Assembly (NCBI GenBank): GCA_021788955.1
Contig: JAJYKC010000044.1
Coordinates: 1 to 9,461, forward strand
Source of the DNA: Acidobacteriota bacterium
GTDB taxonomy: Bacteria > Acidobacteriota > Terriglobia > Bryobacterales > Bryobacteraceae
Direction: 5' to 3'
DNA: 9,461 nucleotides
Shown here one piece after another: positions 5,754 through 9,461 of the stretch. Position 1 is the stretch's first letter; every line of letters begins with the position of its first letter. The position numbers were made by a program, and so were the translations under genes. Under the pieces are notes generated by a model. That model ran no database searches. It worked only from the letters and a program-made list of their open reading frames with translations, and had not been told where the DNA came from.

Positions 5754-8240
5754 ATGATTGTTTCTTACAGCTTACGGAGAATTTTCGCCCTCGTGGCCGT
5801 ATTGACGCTCACCTTCCCGTGGCAGGGAATCGCATCCAACCGCAAGGGGGATAAGTACCTGAAGCAGGGCCAGAAGGCGGAAGCGCTCAAACAGTGGGAC
5901 GTCGCGCTGGCCGACTACCGCAAGGCGCTGGCGCTGGATCCGAGTGACATCGGCTACATGGCGGCGATGCGCCGGGTTCGCTTCCAGGCCGGGCAGGCTC
6001 ATGTCGACAAGGGAAATCAGCTTCGTTCCCAAGGCGCGATCGAGGCGGCCCTGGCGGAATACCAACAGGCGTTCTCAGTGGATCCGTCATCGGCGATTGC
6101 GCTCGAAATGATCAAACAGACCACGGACATGATCGAGGAGCAAAAAAAAACCGGTAAGACCGGCGGTCCGGTTCTGACGCCGATGCAACAGATGAACCAG
6201 CAGACGCTGAAGCGGATTGAGAGCCTGCAGCCTGCGCCCGAGTTGAAGCCGATCAACCGCCGCATCGCCAGCCTCAAGATGAACAATCAGAGCGCGCGGG
6301 TGCTGTACGAGACGGTCGCCAAGCTCGCCGGCATCAACGTCATCATCGACCCCGCGTTTACGAACGGCGGCAAGAACGCCAACGTCGACCTTTCCAACTC
6401 CACGCTCGATGAAGCGCTCGACTATATCGCGATGGTCACGCACACGTTCTGGAAGCCGCTGAATGCGAACACGATTTTTGTGGCAGAAGAAAACCCGACC
6501 AAGCGCCGCGACTACGACGATCAGGTGGTGAAGGTGTTTTACCTCAAGAACGTCACCTCGCCGCAGGAATTTCAGGAGATCGTGACGGCGGTCCGGTCGG
6601 TAACCGACATCCGGCGCATCTTCACTTATAACGAGCAGAGCGCCGCGGTGGTACGCGGCACGGCGGACCAGGTGGCGCTGGCGGAAAAGCTGTTTCACGA
6701 TCTGGACAAGCCAAAAGCTGAAGTCGTCGTGGACATCATGGTGATGAGCACGAACACCTCGCGGATCCGCGACCTGGCCTCGACGCTGGTCTCGTCGGCC
6801 GGCAATGGGATCTCGGTGCCGCTCAGCTTCACGCCGCGCTCGTCGATATCGGTTCCAAACTCGGGGGCCGGGCTCCTCGGCACCACCGGCACTACGGGCC
6901 TGGGAGGGACCGGGACGACGGGTTTGACGGGTACGGGCACGACGGGATATCCGGGAACCACGGGCACGACCGGGCTGACCGGACTCACCGGCACGACGAC
7001 CGGAGCCATCCCGGTCTCGAACTTTCTTCATGTCAGTTCGGCGGACTTCTCCGGTATCCTTCCCGGCGCGCTGCTGGAAGCGATGCTGCAGGATAACAGC
7101 ACCAAGGTGTTGCAGTCGCCCGAAGTGCGCGCCTCGGATGGAATGAAAGTGACGCTCAAGATCGGCCAGAAATATCCGTACGCAACGGGCAGCTTTCAGC
7201 CTGGCGTGGGCACGGTCGGCGTGAGCCCGCTTGTGAGCACGCAGTTCCAGTTTCTGGACACCGGCATCGATCTCGAATTGCAGCCCCATGTACACGGCAG
7301 CGATGAAGTGACGATGCATATCGACTTCAAGTTGTCGAACGTGCAGCAGACGATCAACCTCGGCGGCCTCTCGCAGCCTGTGGTCGCACAACAGACGAAC
7401 GCCACGGATGTGCGGGTGCGCGATGGGCAGGTGACGCTGTTGGGCGGCATCATGGCCACCACGGATACCCTGAACGTAAGCGGCATTCCCGGGCTGATGA
7501 ACGTGCCGATCCTGGGTAACTTTTTCGGTTCGCAGAATCACAAGGAAATCGACCACAACGACCTTGTGATCGCGGTGATTCCTCACATCGTGCGCACGTC
7601 GGACATCACGGCTATAGATATGCGCGGTGTCTATGCGGGCAGCGAGCAGAATATCCGCGTGATCCGCGACGAGCCGGACGGCGGAGACGCTTTGGCGCCC
7701 GCGCCGAAGAAGGTGACGCCGGCCGCCTCCACTCCGGCGAGCGCTCCGAAGCCACCGGCGCCCGCCGCGGTTACCCCTGCCGCTCCCACGCCGGCGCCTG
7801 CACCCGCTCCGCAAGCGCCCACCGGCCCGCTGGTGCTTCGTTTCAACCCCGGTGAAGTCTCGGCGAAGGCCGGGGCCGCGGTAAACATTACGCTCGAAGC
7901 CAGCGGCGCGCAGGACCTTTTCTCCGCGCCGATTCGGGTTCGCTGGGATCCCAAGATTCTGACGCTGGCATCTATCTCGAGCGGCGCCCTGTTCGGGCCG
8001 AAGGATCAGTCGCTCAATCCGCCTGCCCAAATCAGCCAGGACACCGGTGAAGCTTCGATCACGCTCGGCCGTCTGCCTGGCGCGGGGGGTGTAAACGGCG
8101 CCGGGCCGATCGCAGTCATGCACTTTGTGGCGACCGGAAGAGGGTCGGGAGAGATTACCCTGACAGGCGCCGAGCTGAAGAACTCGAAACTCGAGCCGGC
8201 CCAGGCCGCCCTGCCGCATTTGAAAGTGACCGTGGAGTGA
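5754..8240 (+). CDS. TPR-containing secretin (GspD/PilQ superfamily) with C-terminal cohesin-like domain
   Basis: This predicted outer-membrane secretin is the channel of a type II secretion or type IV pilus-like system. Domains in order over 828 residues: a signal peptide (about 1-28, RRIFALVAVLTLTF core); two TPR-like repeats (about 32-65 and 78-112); a polar linker with an A9 tract; a secretin N0/STN-like segment (about 172-245) and an NolW-like segment (about 257-320); and the secretin domain (about 322-615), with DNSTKVLQSPEVRASDG and the GIPGLMNVPILG signature. The secretin domain is interrupted by a Gly/Thr tract at 376-417. A Pro/Ala-rich linker (about 644-690) leads to a cohesin-like beta domain (about 692-828), recognised by the LRFNP..VSAKAGAAVNI opening and FSAPIRVRWDPKILTL. 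I chose ATG 5754 because it begins a clean signal peptide; an in-frame ATG at 5637 would add 39 unlikely residues. Two pseudopilin genes follow. The secretin call is firm; the cohesin call is by pattern only. Confidence 0.93.
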   Translation: MIVSYSLRRIFALVAVLTLTFPWQGIASNRKGDKYLKQGQKAEALKQWDVALADYRKALALDPSDIGYMAAMRRVRFQAGQAHVDKGNQLRSQGAIEAALAEYQQAFSVDPSSAIALEMIKQTTDMIEEQKKTGKTGGPVLTPMQQMNQQTLKRIESLQPAPELKPINRRIASLKMNNQSARVLYETVAKLAGINVIIDPAFTNGGKNANVDLSNSTLDEALDYIAMVTHTFWKPLNANTIFVAEENPTKRRDYDDQVVKVFYLKNVTSPQEFQEIVTAVRSVTDIRRIFTYNEQSAAVVRGTADQVALAEKLFHDLDKPKAEVVVDIMVMSTNTSRIRDLASTLVSSAGNGISVPLSFTPRSSISVPNSGAGLLGTTGTTGLGGTGTTGLTGTGTTGYPGTTGTTGLTGLTGTTTGAIPVSNFLHVSSADFSGILPGALLEAMLQDNSTKVLQSPEVRASDGMKVTLKIGQKYPYATGSFQPGVGTVGVSPLVSTQFQFLDTGIDLELQPHVHGSDEVTMHIDFKLSNVQQTINLGGLSQPVVAQQTNATDVRVRDGQVTLLGGIMATTDTLNVSGIPGLMNVPILGNFFGSQNHKEIDHNDLVIAVIPHIVRTSDITAIDMRGVYAGSEQNIRVIRDEPDGGDALAPAPKKVTPAASTPASAPKPPAPAAVTPAAPTPAPAPAPQAPTGPLVLRFNPGEVSAKAGAAVNITLEASGAQDLFSAPIRVRWDPKILTLASISSGALFGPKDQSLNPPAQISQDTGEASITLGRLPGAGGVNGAGPIAVMHFVATGRGSGEITLTGAELKNSKLEPAQAALPHLKVTVE
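6142..6150 (+). repeat. A9 homopolymer in the secretin gene
   Basis: Nine consecutive A residues encode the end of Gln130, Lys131, Lys132 and the first base of Thr133, at the junction between TPR region and secretin region. Losing one A leads to a TGA ten codons after the Lys pair. Adding one leads to a TAA almost at once. Runs of this length can cause polymerase slippage, but slippage is not shown here. Confidence 0.9.
6879..7004 (+). repeat. Gly/Thr-rich collagen-like coding repeat within secretin domain
   Basis: Codons 376-417 of the secretin encode a degenerate tract dominated by Gly and Thr. It parses into twelve G-X-Y triplets (mostly GTT and GLT, one GYP) with two GT interruptions. 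At the DNA level it is built from variants of GGC-ACG-ACG with mixed third positions, so it is not a perfect tandem repeat. It sits in the variable loop region of the secretin beta domain. Confidence 0.85.
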
Positions 8241-8246
8241 TCGACC

Positions 8247-8723
8247 GTGCGAGCCGTACGCAGCCGCCATCCGGAATCGGGCCTGACTCTGATCGAGTTA
8301 ATCGTCGCTTTTACGATTTTGATGGTGCTGACGGCGATGGCCGTGCCGCTGGCGCGATACAAGGTGCAACGCGACAAGGAGATTGCGCTGCGCCGGGCGT
8401 TGCGCGAAATGCGGGCCGCGATCGACAAGTACAAAGACGCTTCGGACGCCGGACAGCTTCCGCCGCCGGATATGGACACGTTCGGGTACCCGAAGAATCT
8501 GACCGTGCTGGTGGAAGGCGTGAAGATGGCGGGCTCGGTAGACAAGAAGATCAAGTTCCTGCGGCGGATTCCGAAGGATCCGTTTACCAATTCCCCCGAG
8601 TGGGGTTTGCGCAGCATGCAGGACGACCCGACGTCCACCGCCTGGGGCGGCCAGAACGTTTTTGATGTTTATTCGAAGACCACCGAAAAGGCGCGCGATG
8701 GAACCCCGTATTCGGAATGGTAG
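8247..8723 (+). CDS. GspG-like pseudopilin 1 (type IV pilin-like, prepilin methylation motif)
   Basis: This is a 158-residue pilin-like protein, probably a subunit of a pseudopilus or thin fibre in the same system as the upstream secretin. A short 12-residue leader ends in SG. It is followed by LTLIELIVAFTILMVLTAMA, the hydrophobic N-terminal helix of type IV pilins. Cleavage is predicted between Gly12 and Leu13, and the conserved Glu+5 is present at 17. Leu at +1 is less usual than Phe or Met. The globular part has the GspG-like IPKDPFT and ends FDVYS...DGTPYSEW. Start: GTG 8247, six bases after the secretin stop, with GGAG nine bases upstream inside the secretin gene. The end overlaps the next gene by 26 bases. 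The family call is firm; the substrate or filament is unknown. Confidence 0.9.
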   Translation: MRAVRSRHPESGLTLIELIVAFTILMVLTAMAVPLARYKVQRDKEIALRRALREMRAAIDKYKDASDAGQLPPPDMDTFGYPKNLTVLVEGVKMAGSVDKKIKFLRRIPKDPFTNSPEWGLRSMQDDPTSTAWGGQNVFDVYSKTTEKARDGTPYSEW

Positions 8724-9105
8724 GCGGGCCGGCTTCACGCTGATCGAGTTGATGATCGTGATGGCGATCATCGCGGTCCTGGTGTCGATGGCGGTTCCGA
8801 TCTATCAGAAGTCGATCATCCGCGCGAAGGAAAGCGTGCTTCGCAACAACCTGTTTACGATGCGCACGGTGATCGACGAGTACACTTACGACAAGCAGAA
8901 GGCGCCGCAGACGCTGGACGATCTGGTGAACGAGGGCTACCTGCGGGAGATTCCGATGGACCCGATGACCGGTTCCAACCAGACCTGGAAGACGATCATG
9001 GAAGACGCGCTGACCAGTGTGAATCAAACCGAGCCGGGCATTTACGACGTGCGCAGCGGATCGGATGCGAACAGCCTGGACGGCACGCCTTATTCGGAGT
9101 GGTGA
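8698..9105 (+). CDS. GspG-like pseudopilin 2 (type IV pilin-like, prepilin methylation motif)
   Basis: This is a 135-residue pilin-like protein, a close functional neighbour and probable old paralogue of the preceding gene. Its leader also has 12 residues. Cleavage is predicted between Gly12 and Phe13, followed by FTLIELMIVMAIIAVLVSMA with Glu+5 at 17, the textbook pseudopilin start. The globular part has TLDDLVNEGYLREIPMDPMTG, which resembles GspG major pseudopilins, and it ends IYDVRSGSDANSLDGTPYSEW-type as in acidobacterial relatives. The ATG at 8698 lies 26 bases inside the previous gene with AAAAGG six bases upstream, so translation is probably coupled. An upstream in-frame extension exists but lacks support. 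No further secretion gene follows: a tRNA gene begins 42 bases later. Confidence 0.92.
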   Translation: MEPRIRNGRRAGFTLIELMIVMAIIAVLVSMAVPIYQKSIIRAKESVLRNNLFTMRTVIDEYTYDKQKAPQTLDDLVNEGYLREIPMDPMTGSNQTWKTIMEDALTSVNQTEPGIYDVRSGSDANSLDGTPYSEW

Positions 9106-9114
9106 AGGGGACTC

Positions 9115-9123
9115 TGGTACACT
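9115..9123 (+). promoter_or_regulatory. Candidate extended -10 for the tRNA-Gln gene
   Basis: TGGTACACT matches the TGn plus hexamer layout of an extended -10 (hexamer 4 of 6) and would start transcription about 18 bases before the mature tRNA. No good -35 is visible, so the tRNA may instead be transcribed from the upstream operon and processed. Confidence 0.25.
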
Positions 9124-9147
9124 CGTAAAGAGTTTCCCGCCTGTAAT

Positions 9148-9221
9148 TCCCCGGTCGTCTAATGGTAGGACAGCGGCCTTTGGAGCCGTGAATCGTGGTT
9201 CGAATCCATGCCGGGGAGCCA
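9148..9221 (+). tRNA. tRNA-Gln (anticodon TTG)
   Basis: A full cloverleaf can be folded by eye. The acceptor stem pairs 9148-9154 (TCCCCGG) with 9211-9217 (CCGGGGA), the discriminator is G, and CCA is encoded at 9219-9221. The D arm is GTCT/GGAC around a loop with GG. The anticodon stem is GCGGC/GCCGT with loop CTTTGGA, giving anticodon TTG at 9180-9182, which reads CAA and by wobble CAG. The T arm is CGTGG/CCATG with loop TTCGAAT. The variable loop is four bases. The U1-A72 acceptor pair is usual for bacterial glutamine tRNAs. It lies between the pseudopilin operon and an insertion sequence. Confidence 0.97.
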
Positions 9222-9267
9222 AGCCTTCGCTTTCAAGTAGTTGTAAATATCCGTGTACGGGTTGTGT

Positions 9268-9302
9268 ACCGATGTTGATTTAACATGCCGGTTTGTTTTG
9301 TT
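9268..9302 (+). terminator. Probable Rho-independent terminator after tRNA-Gln
   Basis: ACCGATGTT (9268-9276) pairs with AACAT plus CGGT (9282-9286 and 9289-9292) around a GATTT loop with a two-base bulge, and TTGTTTTGTT follows. The position just after the tRNA fits. The bulge and AT-rich upper stem make it a moderate-strength candidate. The insertion sequence begins directly at the end of the T-rich tail. Confidence 0.5.
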
Positions 9303-9461
9303 GGCTCTGCGCGAGAATTCGAAGGGAAACCCATTTTAGGCTGCTTTCCTGAAGACGACGAATTCGGTTTTGGTGGCCGCCATGCGCTGGGCTTTGAGCA
9401 GGAGATAGCAGAGATTCTTGTACCCCCGGCCCCGCCGGAGCAGCGTCTTGATGTTGCCATT
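9303..9461 (-). mobile_element. Insertion sequence end, probably ISL3 family, cut by window edge
   Basis: The segment holds the 3' end of a transposase gene on the minus strand and, outside its stop codon, about 33 bases to a probable terminal inverted repeat beginning GGCTCTG at 9303. ISL3-type elements commonly start with GG followed by a CTCT-like stretch and have their transposase stop close to one end. The other end, the paired inverted repeat and the 8-base target duplication (it would include 9295-9302) are outside the window, so the boundary is inferred. Confidence 0.55.
9336..9461 (-). CDS. Transposase C-terminus, probable ISL3 family, 5' partial
   Basis: Only the last 41 residues are visible, ending at a TAA at 9336-9338. 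They include NGNIKTLLRRGRGYKN and YLLLKAQRMAATKTEF. This basic NG-I-x(n)-RRGRGY-N pattern is what I associate with the C-terminal end of DDE transposases of the ISL3 (IS204/IS1001/IS1096/IS1165) group. None of the catalytic DDE residues can be checked. No stop interrupts the visible frame, so the copy could be intact. The transposase nature is likely; the family is less certain. Confidence 0.6.
   Translation of the reverse strand, partial: NGNIKTLLRRGRGYKNLCYLLLKAQRMAATKTEFVVFRKAA

Noticed and set aside
6087..8270. A 727-codon open frame antisense to the secretin gene
   Set aside because: It mirrors a real gene with strong GC third-position bias. Its product is Arg/His-rich with no recognisable domain, and the plus-strand frame has clear secretin motifs.
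9107..9136. Hairpin ACTCT...AGAGT with flanking G/C pairs between pseudopilin 2 and the tRNA
   Set aside because: It has a 13-base loop, wobble pairs and no T tract, so it is not a convincing terminator; a smaller alternative pairing uses the same bases.
9065..9283. A 72-codon frame spanning the tRNA gene
   Set aside because: It reads through a well-folded tRNA and starts inside pseudopilin 2 in another frame.

Overview
This GC-rich window looks like a chromosomal stretch of an Acidobacteriota genome. A Bryobacterales/Solibacter-type origin is my best guess. It rests on gene style: a TPR-secretin with a C-terminal cohesin domain, pseudopilins ending in GTPYSEW, and tandem HD-GYP proteins. 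It does not rest on any search. Nearly all the sequence is coding, and every main gene except the two cut by the window edges is intact.

Layout. The 3' part of glmU (about 40 N-terminal residues missing) runs in from the left edge on the plus strand. It meets, tail to tail and only 3 bases apart, a minus-strand block that reads from right to left smpB, pepA, truB, then an HD-GYP gene. smpB overlaps pepA and pepA overlaps truB, so these three look translationally coupled. The HD-GYP gene follows truB after a 49-base AT-rich gap and may have its own promoter. A 131-base divergent intergenic region separates smpB from a plus-strand operon: an 828-residue secretin and two GspG-like pseudopilins. 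The second pseudopilin overlaps the first by 26 bases. A tRNA-Gln(TTG) gene follows, then a probable terminator, then the end of an insertion sequence (probably ISL3 family) whose transposase C-terminus runs off the right edge.

How the genes work together. glmU makes UDP-GlcNAc for the envelope. smpB, pepA and truB are housekeeping genes for ribosome rescue, peptide turnover and tRNA pseudouridine. The HD-GYP protein probably degrades or senses cyclic di-GMP. The secretin and pseudopilins form a small type II secretion or type IV pilus-like module, with no ATPase, inner-membrane or prepilin peptidase gene in view.

The most interesting part is the secretin. It combines N-terminal TPRs, an A9 homopolymer at the TPR-secretin junction, a 42-residue collagen-like Gly/Thr tract inside the secretin domain, a Pro/Ala-rich linker and a C-terminal cohesin-like domain. 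I found no CRISPR array, defence island or prophage.
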